Assembly (NCBI GenBank): GCA_001897525.1 | Contig: MKTB01000037.1 | Coordinates: forward strand, 162,427 to 226,426 | DNA: 64,000 bases | Source of the DNA: Bacteroidetes bacterium 43-16 | GTDB taxonomy: Bacteria; Bacteroidota; Bacteroidia; Chitinophagales; Chitinophagaceae | Direction of reading: 5' to 3' | Shown: positions 25,784 to 35,160 of the stretch, piece after piece | How the letters are laid out: each line of letters begins with the position of its first letter | Position numbering within the stretch: position 1 is the first letter of the stretch | Notes under the pieces: generated by a model | Seen by the model: the letters and a program-made list of their open reading frames with translations, nothing else | Database searches by the model: none | What the model was told of the DNA's origin: nothing | Program-made: the position numbers and the translations under genes

Positions 25784-27385
25784 TCACCACTCTCGATCAC
25801 CCCAATTGGTTGCCTGGGATATTTGACTTTGTATCGTTGTCTGAATATTATTTACAACCTGGTTAATCTGGGTTTGAAAGTTGTTTGAAATAGCCCTGGT
25901 TACTCGGCCCATATTCAACCCTTCAAGCAGACGGATATCAATCCCCCTGAAGGTTCGTTGTATCTGCCTTTTATTTACGAACTGTTCACTTACCGTTATT
26001 TTGTATTCATACGGTCGCAGGATGCTGCGGGTAAATCCAATAACCTGAGATCTGCCATTAATTCTCAAATCCTGATCCACAACATTTAGCAAATATCCTG
26101 TCTGGAAATAATGAATAATTTGACCGGGCACAGTCTCCTTTGATTTGAGATAATTGCCGTCAATCTCTAGTTCCCATTGCAAGGCTGGCACCGATTGTAT
26201 AGACAGTTGCTCAATTGCTTTATTATAAAGCTCATTTTCTGCCTGGGTAACATAGCTTTGAGGCATCTTTATATCAATGATCACATACTCATCACCTACG
26301 GCCATTCTAAAAGCATTGTTGTCTACCGATGGGAAAACAAATCCGCGATCATCTGTATATGGATTGATTATAAATTTCTTCTGGGTGTGATCATATACCG
26401 GTGCATCAAAAGTGTATCCGGCTAAAGCACCAGATTTGAAATTTATCTTTGGATTAAGGCCTGGTAAAAGTTGTTGGTTAATATCAAACGGCATTGTATT
26501 ATCAAAGAATACAAGCCGGTCCTGATCAATTTGCGTGATTGTTCCGGTTCGGCGCGGATATACTTCATCAAAATTAATTGCACCCTCAGCCACCCCATAA
26601 TCAGCCACCGCCCCAGCATCTGTAATATAGGCCTGCCCCTCTGAATAAATTACATTTATTGGCATCTTCAACCGGATGGCGCCGCCCCGGTAATCCCCCG
26701 GAATGTTGGTAGTACCGCCAAAGGCGTAAAGCCTGGTAACAATGTTCTTAGCACTCACATTTGTTCTACCGAGGTTATACAACCCCCGGTGCCTGCCATA
26801 TTCAAAAGTATCCGGCAGCACTGTATCTATGTTTTTTACATTCAAACGGTAGGAATTGCCAACAACCTCAATTTGAAAATGCGTTATGTACTGGTCACAA
26901 AGATTTTGTAAGGCTTCCAGGCAATTGTTATTCGTGAAATCAATCAGCAGGTGCTCAGTGTTTTGCTTTACATCACCTATTAGCCATTTACCGGCACCAT
27001 ATACACGGTTAAGATTTCTTACTACAAGCTTTACATAGTCCTCAAGATCTGCCATCAAAGAGAAATTTGCGCCAGTCGAAAATCCAGAATCATCAATGTC
27101 TAACATTTGGACCTTTATCAAATCATATTGAACGCCCTCAAATGTTACATTATATTCAAACTCCCGATCATTATTTTTCCTTTCTTTAGGAAGAAGATTA
27201 ATTGTATAGTGTTCACCAAATACAGTGATCCGATCGCCAATGTCAAACCGCAATGGCTCCGGTGACCGGACAGCGATATTTACCTGGTCCTGTCCTAAAA
27301 AGTTCTTAACCTGTTCGGCTGAATCTACCCGGTTATATAGGTTCAATTTATCCCCGTTTCTCTTGTATATTACAAGCTGCTCCAT
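25784..27385 (-). CDS. Tail-tip / Tal-like minor tail protein
   Basis: From the ATG at 27383-27385 (MEQLVIYKRNGDKLNLYNRV), the 533-aa product resembles the hub-type tail proteins found after the distal tail gene in siphoviruses. The N-terminal 330 residues have the repeated beta-barrel character (FDIGDRITVFGEHYTINLLPKERKN, FEYNVTFEGVQYDLIKVQML). The C-terminus is a Gln/Asn-rich helix (FQTQINQVVNNIQTTIQSQISQ) typical of a trimer tip. No peptidase motif is evident. It overlaps the distal tail gene by 16 nt. Confidence 0.8.
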   Translation of the reverse strand: MEQLVIYKRNGDKLNLYNRVDSAEQVKNFLGQDQVNIAVRSPEPLRFDIGDRITVFGEHYTINLLPKERKNNDREFEYNVTFEGVQYDLIKVQMLDIDDSGFSTGANFSLMADLEDYVKLVVRNLNRVYGAGKWLIGDVKQNTEHLLIDFTNNNCLEALQNLCDQYITHFQIEVVGNSYRLNVKNIDTVLPDTFEYGRHRGLYNLGRTNVSAKNIVTRLYAFGGTTNIPGDYRGGAIRLKMPINVIYSEGQAYITDAGAVADYGVAEGAINFDEVYPRRTGTITQIDQDRLVFFDNTMPFDINQQLLPGLNPKINFKSGALAGYTFDAPVYDHTQKKFIINPYTDDRGFVFPSVDNNAFRMAVGDEYVIIDIKMPQSYVTQAENELYNKAIEQLSIQSVPALQWELEIDGNYLKSKETVPGQIIHYFQTGYLLNVVDQDLRINGRSQVIGFTRSILRPYEYKITVSEQFVNKRQIQRTFRGIDIRLLEGLNMGRVTRAISNNFQTQINQVVNNIQTTIQSQISQATNWGDREW

Positions 27386-28629
27386 AATAGTATCCCGGTG
27401 TGTGAAAATGCGTTGATGTCTTCGAGCACACCCGCGCAAATGATTTGATATATTTTTTCCTCCTGGTAAGTGTGTGACAGCAACTGTTGCCCCAGGACAT
27501 TTTCCGTAACCGTTCCATCACCCCAATAGATATTGAAAGGAGTTTTGCTATCTATATTTATTTGAAGGGTATTCTGGGTATTATTTTTTACAAAACGCAG
27601 CACACGCTTCACCGGTAGGTATTCAATAAGCTTTAGTGAAAATTTACCATAGAATTTACCCGCACGCCATTTCTTGTCTATATTGCTGGCTTCTTCCATA
27701 TAAACCTCGTAAACCAACGGGCGGCGGTTGTCAATCTCAACTTTTAGCCGGTGGGTGCCTTTGCCCTTGAAGTAAGCAAGAAACTCATTCATCTGCATGG
27801 TAAAATCCATAAATCCATCACTTTCAAAAAAGCAATCCAGGGTTATTTCCCGGGGCATGAAACGGGGCCGTTCAAGGTCAACAATTACACCATGCTCACC
27901 GGCCCAATCAACCTTAACTGGATCCTTAATCCTAAGACTGTCAATAAGGCCGTGCGATTCCTCAACAAATACCTTAAAATCAAGGAATTTATGGTCATCT
28001 ATCCAGTACATTACATTAGCTTCCGGCACATCAATTTGTCTGATTTCTTCATCTGTCAAAGCCCTATCGTAAATCAACACTGAATCAATATCAGCTGTAG
28101 TGAATCCTGTAGCCACCGCCGTGCTAAAGGTCATTGGTAATGTATAAGTAAAGCCATTATCAACCTCTGGGATTAACTGCTTAATTGCCCAGGCGGTTAA
28201 ATCAGTTGCTCCAAAGGGTACTGTTGCAACCTGGACAGCGTTCTTGTATATTTTTGCTCCGGTTGGCGTCTTAACGAATACCCAATGCACCCAGGTATCC
28301 AAATCAGGCACATCGTACTGATAGTCTATAAAGCTGATCGCATTCATCTCAAATTCAAATGTTACTCCCAGGGGGGCAGCATAACCGGGGAACTGCCGAT
28401 TCCTTACAAACACGGAAACGGTAAAATCCTGCTCCAATTCAATCAGTGTATTTCGGGTTTTTGCGATACCGGTAAGACCTGTCCTGAGTGCCTTTCCGTC
28501 ATGGCCGGGTACAAATGTGCTATTTCTAACCTTTGCGTGTGTGCCTTGCGGCCCGAAATCGTAAGCAATGGGTGAATTTGCCACCTCATCCATTGGTATA
28601 TCAAGTATAATATTGTTGGTTACCGGCAT
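27370..28629 (-). CDS. LamG-containing distal tail (Dit-like) protein
   Basis: This 419-aa protein appears to have three parts. Residues about 5-200 look like a LamG/concanavalin-type sandwich (ILDIPMDEVANSPIAYDFG, DSVLIYDRALTDEEIRQI). Residues about 205-345 resemble a distal tail ring domain (PRFMPREITLDCFFES, MNEFLAYFKGKGTHRLKVEIDNRRPLVYEVYMEE). The last 75 residues include NIYWGDGTVTENVLGQQLLSHTY, like a PKD-type repeat. LamG and PKD parts suggest carbohydrate contact at the tail tip. It follows the moron and starts downstream of a late-motif copy. Confidence 0.75.
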   Translation of the reverse strand: MPVTNNIILDIPMDEVANSPIAYDFGPQGTHAKVRNSTFVPGHDGKALRTGLTGIAKTRNTLIELEQDFTVSVFVRNRQFPGYAAPLGVTFEFEMNAISFIDYQYDVPDLDTWVHWVFVKTPTGAKIYKNAVQVATVPFGATDLTAWAIKQLIPEVDNGFTYTLPMTFSTAVATGFTTADIDSVLIYDRALTDEEIRQIDVPEANVMYWIDDHKFLDFKVFVEESHGLIDSLRIKDPVKVDWAGEHGVIVDLERPRFMPREITLDCFFESDGFMDFTMQMNEFLAYFKGKGTHRLKVEIDNRRPLVYEVYMEEASNIDKKWRAGKFYGKFSLKLIEYLPVKRVLRFVKNNTQNTLQINIDSKTPFNIYWGDGTVTENVLGQQLLSHTYQEEKIYQIICAGVLEDINAFSHTGILLWSSL

Positions 28630-28640
28630 CTTTCATTTTT

Positions 28641-28656
28641 TACTCATTAAAGTATA
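28641..28656 (-). promoter_or_regulatory. Late-region motif copy 2 (before distal tail gene)
   Basis: An exact TATACTTTAATGAGTA on the minus strand, 11 nt before the distal tail start codon. The motif's own ATG would give only the tetrapeptide MSKK before a stop. Confidence 0.65.
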
Positions 28657-28729
28657 AGCAAAAACCACTATTTATTGATAAAGAGTAATTCAGTATTGTA
28701 CTGGTATTCCCGTATTTTAAATCACATTG

Positions 28730-28760
28730 TTGGGAGTACCGGATATATTATATAATTTTG
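28730..28760 (+). promoter_or_regulatory. Host-type promoter of the moron gene
   Basis: TTG at 28730-28732 is followed after 20 nt by TAATTTTG at 28753-28760, a good match to the Bacteroidota housekeeping consensus. It lies 24 nt before the start of the plus-strand gene at 28785. Confidence 0.65.
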
Positions 28761-28784
28761 ACCAATAACATTTAAAATCAATCA

Positions 28785-29291
28785 ATGAGATATTTAATTT
28801 CAATCATTATGGTCATGATGGGCCTAATGGCAAATGCTCAAAAGCAAATCGTATTGGAAAACGGATATATCATTCAAAAAAATGATACTGTCGAGATTGG
28901 AGAAGGTTCAAAGCCAGATGGCAACTTTGCCTACTTTTCAGATGTTCACTGGCTTACAACCGGCACATCTATGAATAAGAGCGCAGAAGATGATTTTAAC
29001 GCAATGAATAAAAACAATTCCTATAAGAAGGCAATTGTATATAAGATCGAAGATGATAATATTTTTTATGTAAAGTTGCCGGTAAGAGGCGGAGGTAATC
29101 AAAAATATAAAGTGTTCGCAAAACAGGCAGTTAGTAAAGGCGAATTGAGAACGCCGAAAGAATACGGCAATATCTCAAAAGCTTCCGGCAGCAGTATTTC
29201 AGACGAACTAATGAAGCTCAAAAAGCTAAAGGATGACGGCATAATTACGGATGAAGAATTCAACAAAGCAAAATCCAAACTTATAAATTAA
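28785..29291 (+). CDS. Secreted SHOCT-domain protein; probable moron
   Basis: This 168-aa protein has a type I signal peptide cleaved near MANAQ (residues 14-19), an unassigned region, and a C-terminal SHOCT-like domain (SDELMKLKKLKDDGIITDEEFNKAKSKLI, about 139-167), a short oligomerisation/anchoring motif. It lies on the plus strand inside the minus-strand tail operon, with its own promoter and a perfect terminator. That is the classical moron layout and suggests expression from the lysogen, perhaps for envelope alteration or superinfection exclusion. The latter role is inference. Confidence 0.8.
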   Translation: MRYLISIIMVMMGLMANAQKQIVLENGYIIQKNDTVEIGEGSKPDGNFAYFSDVHWLTTGTSMNKSAEDDFNAMNKNNSYKKAIVYKIEDDNIFYVKLPVRGGGNQKYKVFAKQAVSKGELRTPKEYGNISKASGSSISDELMKLKKLKDDGIITDEEFNKAKSKLIN

Positions 29292-29324
29292 AATGACGGC
29301 TCAAAATTGAGCCGTCATTTTTTT
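29291..29324. terminator. Strong bidirectional terminator between moron and tape measure
   Basis: AAATGACGGCTC pairs perfectly with GAGCCGTCATTT (29291-29302, 29309-29320), with a T run to 29324 on the plus strand. It overlaps the moron stop codon and ends at the tape-measure stop, so it can insulate both genes. Confidence 0.9.
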
Positions 29325-32300
29325 AGTACTGCCAACCTTGCGATCTTGCAAAGCCATCTGATTCCATTCGTTCAAGGATTCGCAGAATGCCCCCCAACCG
29401 GCTTAATTCCGGCAGATAATTTGAGTTTGAGCTGATATTAGCCAGTAAGAATATTTGCTGCCTAAATAGCTCTGAATGCTCCGCCTGCTTTATCCTCATC
29501 TGGGTAATATTACCCGCCAAAACTCCGGCCTGTTCTTCAGTGATGCCCTTGATTGCCCCGGTCATACCGTTAGCCCGGTCCTCGCTACCATTCCATAAGT
29601 CAAAGCCAACATCTTTACCGGCTTGTTTTGCCGCTTCCATTGCTTCCTTGAATTGGGAATTAAGCTCCCCGTATTGTTCCATAAACCATGCAAATTGCTC
29701 CTGGAATGAAGCCCCACCGGTTAATGATCCCTTCAATCGATCTTGAAGTTCTTTGAATACATCAGAGAACACAGCCGAATAAATAAGGTTTTCCAGTGCG
29801 TTTTGTAGCGTTTTTTCCACTACATCAGCAAAAGCATGTGCAGCATCAGTGCCATCCTCAAAGGCTTGTACAAGTACATCCCTGAGCTCACCGCCCATCT
29901 GACCGGTTAAATCACCGATAATATCAGTGATCGCCTTATCAGCCGCTTTCCATTCTTCATTGATATCGATGAGATTCTGCAGGTACTGTTTTGTTTTATC
30001 ATCCAATTGTTCATTGGCAAGTAAGGTTTTAGCCAGCGTTTCATTAAACTCCCCGGATTGGGATATCAATTCTGGGTATATTTCAAATAGACCGCTGTAC
30101 CTGGCATCCTTTTTCATTGCACCGAAAAGTCCAACTAAGGCCCCACCTACCGCACCTATAGCGGCACCTAACCAGGAGAAAACCCCGCCACCGGCTACCG
30201 CACCAATAGCAGCACCTGAACCGGCACCAGCACCAACCGCACCCCAATCAATTTTATTTCTCGTTCCGTTCTTAGCTTTACCGACATCGTTTAATTTCTG
30301 CATGACCTCAAAAGCTTTCACGGAAGCCATTTGCATAGCTTCAATACTGTCTTTTATTCGGCCATAGTAATCCGTTACATATACACTTTCAGATAATTGC
30401 GACCTTAAACGGACTTCCTCAATCAAAGCTTTATTCAAATCCAGTTGGGTTTGCAGTGTATTTGCTTCCTCTTGTTTTCTCTTGGCCTTCCGGCGTTGGG
30501 CGGCACCAATTACCATGCTGATCAGAGAACCGGCACTTTGGGCGGCTGCGGCATAATCAGAAGCACCAACTTTACCATTATTTGCCTTTGTATTGGCCGC
30601 GATTTGATTAAAGTTCTGTACTGATTGAGCCAAATTTGAAAATAGCTGCCCAATATTTCCGGCTGTCCCTTCAAGGTCGGATAAGCTTTGACCGGCCTGT
30701 CCTAATGCCTGAACCCACATCATTGTATTAGAATAAACCGTATCACCCTGCATGCCCAGGTTATCCTTCAATTTTTTCTGCAGGCGTACAACTTCAAGGG
30801 TATTACCATATCCCTTTTGAATAAGTGCGTTTATTTGCTCCCTTATGCTGATTTCTTCCTTTTTAAGGTCCTTAAGGGTTTGCGCCTGAATAATTTCGGC
30901 GGCACCTCTTTGGGCGTTAAACTTTTCAGTTTCAAAAGCCGCCAGTTCCTCGCGCATTTCGCGCTCAATATCCAGAGTTTCCAAACCTTTTACCCTGGCT
31001 TCATTAATCAGATTCTCATATTTCAATACAATTGCAGCGCGCTTCTGCTCAGATCCGGCCAGTTGCACCAGATAGCCGGATAGTTCCTCTGAACCTCTTT
31101 TATTGATATCAGATATTGCATTGACTAATATTTTGCGTTTCTCAACAAAATCAGAAGTAGACTTTAAAACATTTGGGGTGTTGGATTCCAAATCTTCAAG
31201 TTCACCCTTGAGGCTTGCAATTATTTCAGAGTAAGGTTTTATGCTGGCAGTAATAGAATCAATTCCTTTTCGGAATGATTCAACCGGCGTTGAGTTGCCT
31301 TGCAATACATCAAGTTCAGTCTGAACTTTAACCAGCTTTTCAATAACCTTATAGTTTGCTTCACCGGAAGCCACAATGTCATCGATTCGCTTCTTTTCTG
31401 CTATAAGGAAATCAAGCCTTGATTCGCCATATTGGGTTAAGTCGGCATAAGCAGCTTTTACCTTATCAACCTGGCTCACCTGTTCACTGGCATCAAATAC
31501 CTCTACCTGGCTACCATCGGCAGCGGTCCGGACGGATCCATTGGTAAGATTATTTTTGTCATTTTCCTCAGCGATCCGCAAAGCTTCCTCATAAGTGTGG
31601 TACATTTTCAGCTTTTCATCCATCATCTCCTGCCATGTACGGATTTCAATTGCCTTTTCTGCTTCAGTGCGGGCCTTAGTGAGGGCAAATATTTTATCTT
31701 GAATATCCTTTACTTTGTCCATATTGGACGGGATCACGGGCAAACGGTCCAAACGGTCTTGTAACTTCTGGATTTCCTTTTCATACCATTTGATTGAAGA
31801 TTCAAGAAACTTTTCCTCTTGCTTCTTCTTTTTGGTGGAAGGCTTTTTTATGGTAGTCAATTCACCTTCTTGCTTTTGTTTATCCAAAGCATCTTTTCGG
31901 GACTGATAACTTGCACGCTGTGCTTTCCTCTCTGCAGCAGACAGGTTATTCCATTCTTCTGTCAATTGCTTAAGTTGGTTGTCAACATCGCTCAAGGACC
32001 CGCCACCGGCTAACTGATTATTTAGATCTTGTGCTGCATTCCTGGCAGCTGCTAACCTGGCAGCAACATCTTGCAGGGCGAATGCAGTACCATTCAAATT
32101 ATTTTGCCATCTTTCAAAAACACTGTTAGTTTGACCGGATACCAGGAGTATAGTCGTCAACTGGGCTTCTTCTTTACCTAATTTGGCAATGACATCGTTT
32201 TGCCAATTAAGTTTTTGCTGCAAAGTGAGCCCCTCATATTCCTTTTGGCTTGCAATTTCGGCAGCAATTCGGGCTTCTTCCTGCATGCCTTTGTTGATCG

Positions 32301-34326
32301 CTTCAATTCGATCTTCAACGACCTTCACAGCAGCCCCCCAGGTATTCACGCCCTCACCGAAAATATCCTTAACTTTTTTGACTGTATTTTCAACAGAGGT
32401 CAAACGGCTGCCACCACTTTCAGCATCAGCTTTTCTGGCTACTGCTATTTCTTCTAACAAGGATTTCATGTTTTCAAGCTCAACATTGGTGTCCTTTACA
32501 GCCTTTGCGTCTATAAGCCGGTTAAAATCGTCTTTCGACAAACCTTTTATCTCTTCAACGGATTTGCCCTGCAGCTCAGGTAATAATTCAATCAGCTCTT
32601 TGTAAGCCGCAACCTGCTTTAAAATTGATTCATTTTCATTATTCAGGGTATTCATCAACGAAAATGCACTACTCCTTGCTTCATCCTTTTTCTTAGTGAG
32701 CTTTTCTGTGTAGTCTGCCAGGCCTTTGATCGCCCTTTCCTGATCGGTGGTACTGTCATACAATCCCCAGAATGTGGCTGTTAGGCCCACTATTGCAACA
32801 GTCAATGCAACATAAGGGTTGGCTAACATTGTAGCGTTAGCAATGGACTGAGCAGTGGCAAATGCCTTTGTAGCGATTGCAGCCAGTACCTGCCGGCCAG
32901 TCATCGCCGATATTGAAGCAGTTTCAGCATTTCGAGCGATCGCTGCCCGTGTGGATGCTACTGCTGATAAATTATTTGCAGCAGTATTTACCTCAGTAGC
33001 CAGCGTGTTAGCCACTTTGGATTGATTGTTTAAGATTACAGTTTTAGTATTAACATTGCGCGTCAAGGTTTCAGCCTCCTGGGTAGCAGCGGAATGAGCT
33101 GTTGCTGCAGCTGATAATTCTGCATTAGCCGCATCAAGTCTCCGTGCAGCTCCTAATGCTGTGGAAGCTCTTATTGACGCTACCTTTGCTTCCGCTTCTG
33201 CAAGTGTAGCAGCTGTACTTTTTACAGTGGCTAAGGCAACGGCTTCCTTTTCGGCCAGCAAAGCAAATTCAGCCCTATATTGATTCTCAGTGGCCAGGGC
33301 TTCAGCAGCTTTCGCTTCAATATTTGATAATACAGCGGTCCTTTCAGCTATAGTAACATCAATCGCAGCGAGCTTGGCAGCTGTTTCTTTCTCAATTATT
33401 CCTAAATGTGCTGTAGTAATAACGCTTGACAATGCGATAGCTGCTCTATAAGTTCCATAAGTTCCGGCCAACCCGGCAAGGATTATGCCTACCTGTTGGT
33501 AATTTTCAATCAAACCGGCAATACTGTCTATGGCACCGTTGATCACACCTTCACCTTCCTTGCCTATGGAATTTAGCATTTGATCCCAGGCATCTTTCAG
33601 CCTTTCTATTTTACCAGGTATTGATTGGCTTTGCGCCTCCATCAGGCCCCCAAATATTGAGCCGGCAGCGGTCATATTCTGGAATGCCTTTTCAACCTGC
33701 GGAAATCCAACTTTCCCCGCTTCCACCAGGGCGTTAACTTCATCTTTACCCACCTTTAGCACTTTGGCAAGTTCGGCATATATCGGAATCCCCCGACCGG
33801 CAAACTGCCGGATATCGACAGCATAGGCCCGGCCCTGTGATCTCAATGTTCCGTACAGGTAAACCAATTCCCCAATAGGTACAGAAAGTGCCGCCGCAAC
33901 GTCTCCCAGCATTGTCAATTCTCCTTTTACAGATTCAGCTGCAGAACCGTATGCAAGCAATTGCTTTGCAGCGGCACCGGTACTTTTTAGATCGAAAGGA
34001 GTAGTGGCCGCAAAGTCGATCAATTCGCGCATAAACCCATCGGCCTTTGACTTGCTTTGCAACATTGTTGTAAAAGCAATCTCAAGCTGCTGGAATTCAC
34101 CCCGTACCTTTACGATATCCCCTACCAGGTTGCGGGCGGCATCAAATGTGAGGTAAGCGGCCACCGCCTGGCCGGTACGCCGGAAGATTGAATCAAATTT
34201 GCTTGCTTCCTGGTCTGCCATGCTTGTCAAGCTCTTGAGCTGGCTTTCAATCTTAAATCGGCCTTGTTCAAAATCCTTAGTATCCAAAAGCGCCCTGAAA
34301 GAGATCGCACCGTTATTATTGTTCAT
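29323..34326 (-). CDS. Tail tape measure protein
   Basis: This is the largest gene of the prophage (1667 aa). The N-terminal 260 residues match the phage tape-measure domain (FRRTGQAVAAYLTFDAARNLV, TPFDLKSTGAAAKQLLAYG, GRGIPIYAELAKVLKVGKDEVNALVEAGKVGFPQVEKAF). Long Ala/Glu/Lys coiled-coil stretches follow (about 300-480 and 550-1200), with hydrophobic segments near 505-525 and a Gly/Ala-rich patch near 1360-1400. At about 0.15 nm per residue the tail would be roughly 250 nm long, an estimate only. It sits after the chaperone genes, as in other siphoviruses, and overlaps the preceding frame by 11 nt. Confidence 0.93.
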   Translation of the reverse strand: MNNNNGAISFRALLDTKDFEQGRFKIESQLKSLTSMADQEASKFDSIFRRTGQAVAAYLTFDAARNLVGDIVKVRGEFQQLEIAFTTMLQSKSKADGFMRELIDFAATTPFDLKSTGAAAKQLLAYGSAAESVKGELTMLGDVAAALSVPIGELVYLYGTLRSQGRAYAVDIRQFAGRGIPIYAELAKVLKVGKDEVNALVEAGKVGFPQVEKAFQNMTAAGSIFGGLMEAQSQSIPGKIERLKDAWDQMLNSIGKEGEGVINGAIDSIAGLIENYQQVGIILAGLAGTYGTYRAAIALSSVITTAHLGIIEKETAAKLAAIDVTIAERTAVLSNIEAKAAEALATENQYRAEFALLAEKEAVALATVKSTAATLAEAEAKVASIRASTALGAARRLDAANAELSAAATAHSAATQEAETLTRNVNTKTVILNNQSKVANTLATEVNTAANNLSAVASTRAAIARNAETASISAMTGRQVLAAIATKAFATAQSIANATMLANPYVALTVAIVGLTATFWGLYDSTTDQERAIKGLADYTEKLTKKKDEARSSAFSLMNTLNNENESILKQVAAYKELIELLPELQGKSVEEIKGLSKDDFNRLIDAKAVKDTNVELENMKSLLEEIAVARKADAESGGSRLTSVENTVKKVKDIFGEGVNTWGAAVKVVEDRIEAINKGMQEEARIAAEIASQKEYEGLTLQQKLNWQNDVIAKLGKEEAQLTTILLVSGQTNSVFERWQNNLNGTAFALQDVAARLAAARNAAQDLNNQLAGGGSLSDVDNQLKQLTEEWNNLSAAERKAQRASYQSRKDALDKQKQEGELTTIKKPSTKKKKQEEKFLESSIKWYEKEIQKLQDRLDRLPVIPSNMDKVKDIQDKIFALTKARTEAEKAIEIRTWQEMMDEKLKMYHTYEEALRIAEENDKNNLTNGSVRTAADGSQVEVFDASEQVSQVDKVKAAYADLTQYGESRLDFLIAEKKRIDDIVASGEANYKVIEKLVKVQTELDVLQGNSTPVESFRKGIDSITASIKPYSEIIASLKGELEDLESNTPNVLKSTSDFVEKRKILVNAISDINKRGSEELSGYLVQLAGSEQKRAAIVLKYENLINEARVKGLETLDIEREMREELAAFETEKFNAQRGAAEIIQAQTLKDLKKEEISIREQINALIQKGYGNTLEVVRLQKKLKDNLGMQGDTVYSNTMMWVQALGQAGQSLSDLEGTAGNIGQLFSNLAQSVQNFNQIAANTKANNGKVGASDYAAAAQSAGSLISMVIGAAQRRKAKRKQEEANTLQTQLDLNKALIEEVRLRSQLSESVYVTDYYGRIKDSIEAMQMASVKAFEVMQKLNDVGKAKNGTRNKIDWGAVGAGAGSGAAIGAVAGGGVFSWLGAAIGAVGGALVGLFGAMKKDARYSGLFEIYPELISQSGEFNETLAKTLLANEQLDDKTKQYLQNLIDINEEWKAADKAITDIIGDLTGQMGGELRDVLVQAFEDGTDAAHAFADVVEKTLQNALENLIYSAVFSDVFKELQDRLKGSLTGGASFQEQFAWFMEQYGELNSQFKEAMEAAKQAGKDVGFDLWNGSEDRANGMTGAIKGITEEQAGVLAGNITQMRIKQAEHSELFRQQIFLLANISSNSNYLPELSRLGGILRILERMESDGFARSQGWQY

Positions 34327-34522
34327 CTAATTTCTTATTTAGGAATGCACGTAATGATGATGTGTTTTGAGCCTTAGGGGCCTTATCGCTGCTTTTATCA
34401 TCTTTGCCTTTTTCACCATTCTTCGGGTACTTATAACCTGGAGCATCGATCATTGTCTTTTCAACTATGTGCCATTTTATACCCCAAAGCAAATATTCCC
34501 AGGTCCACCCGTAATGGTGCAT
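34316..34522 (-). CDS. Downstream (T-like) part of the tail assembly chaperone, probably made by -1 frameshift
   Basis: This frame encodes MHHYGWTWEYLLWGIKWHIVEKTMIDAPGYKYP and a Lys/Asp/Ser-rich tail, 68 aa if started at its own ATG. The same frame stays open upstream for more than 120 nt, overlapping the end of the chaperone gene at 34552-35085, so a -1 shift would fuse the two into a protein of about 256 aa. It lies between the chaperone and the tape measure, where the G-T frameshift occurs in lambda-like phages. Independent translation from 34522 is the alternative. Confidence 0.7.
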   Translation of the reverse strand: MHHYGWTWEYLLWGIKWHIVEKTMIDAPGYKYPKNGEKGKDDKSSDKAPKAQNTSSLRAFLNKKLDEQ

Positions 34523-34551
34523 GATACTTCCCCGGGAACCATATAAAGACC

Positions 34552-35085
34552 TTAAGCCGGTTTGGATTGGTTTTTCTCTATCAGATTCGGCTTGGTCGTC
34601 CTCGTCATCTTTAGTGTTAATCTGATAGAGAATATAAAATCCACAATGCCGGTAAGTTGCACCAGGTTCTGGGAAAACATAACCACATCTTTAGTGGTCA
34701 TGTTCCAAAGGATGAAATCAGTCATTTTGTTGATCCGCTTTTCATTTACCCTGGCTGATAATACTGTATTCAGAAAAGGTATTTTGATAATCCTCGCACA
34801 TTTTTGACCCAATATCATGATCGCAATAGCCCGTGCCATCCATCGGATTGTTTTCTTTACAAGCTTTTGTGCTTCCAGGTCTGAATTCTGGTCAAATTCT
34901 TCCGTGTCGTGCTCCATATTCAGCAAACATTCAGCGAGAAGATCCAGCTGCCCACCGAATGGCCGATAAATGGTAAATGTTTCTTTACCTACCTGCAATT
35001 CCACACCGCGATCCAGGAGCGCGTCAATTTCTACCTGTTCCAGGTTAATATTATTTTGTTCTGTATTCTGATTTTGCTCTGACAT
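34552..35085 (-). CDS. Tail assembly chaperone (G-like)
   Basis: This 177-aa soluble protein has an acidic Gln/Asn-rich N-terminus and a core VELQVGKETFTIYRPFGGQLDLLAECLLNMEH followed by helices (LVKKTIRWMARAIAIMILGQKC, FILWNMTTKDVVMFSQNLVQLTGIVDFIF). By position between the major tail and tape-measure genes it is the tail assembly chaperone. A candidate slippery heptamer G-AAA-AAC near its 3' end would extend it into the next frame. A strong hairpin lies 18 nt upstream of its start. Confidence 0.75.
   Translation of the reverse strand: MSEQNQNTEQNNINLEQVEIDALLDRGVELQVGKETFTIYRPFGGQLDLLAECLLNMEHDTEEFDQNSDLEAQKLVKKTIRWMARAIAIMILGQKCARIIKIPFLNTVLSARVNEKRINKMTDFILWNMTTKDVVMFSQNLVQLTGIVDFIFSIRLTLKMTRTTKPNLIEKNQSKPA
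34570..34576 (-). promoter_or_regulatory. Candidate -1 frameshift site G-AAA-AAC
   Basis: In the zero frame the codons read GAG-AAA-AAC; a slip back by one base continues as CCA-ATC-CAA into the 34316-34522 frame. The heptamer lies 19 nt before the zero-frame stop. Other sites in the overlap are possible, and the P-site slip would be imperfect at the first base. Confidence 0.5.
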
Positions 35086-35103
35086 GATACTTTATTTATT
35101 AAA

Positions 35104-35136
35104 AAAGCTCCTTACCGCTGTAAGGCAAGGAGCTTT
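35104..35136. terminator. Hairpin between major tail protein and chaperone genes
   Basis: AAAGCTCCTTACC (left) pairs with the complementary AAGGAGCTTT arm around a central loop; A and T runs flank both sides. On the minus strand it ends in AGCTTTTTT, so it may partly stop transcription after the highly expressed major tail gene. Confidence 0.75.
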
Positions 35137-35160
35137 GTAAAAAATGGATTATCCGAATAA

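Noticed and set aside
35086..35100. GATACTTTATTTATT near the chaperone start as another late-motif copy
   Set aside because: It points against the gene it precedes and lacks the AATGAGTA half, so it does not fit the oriented pattern of the true copies.
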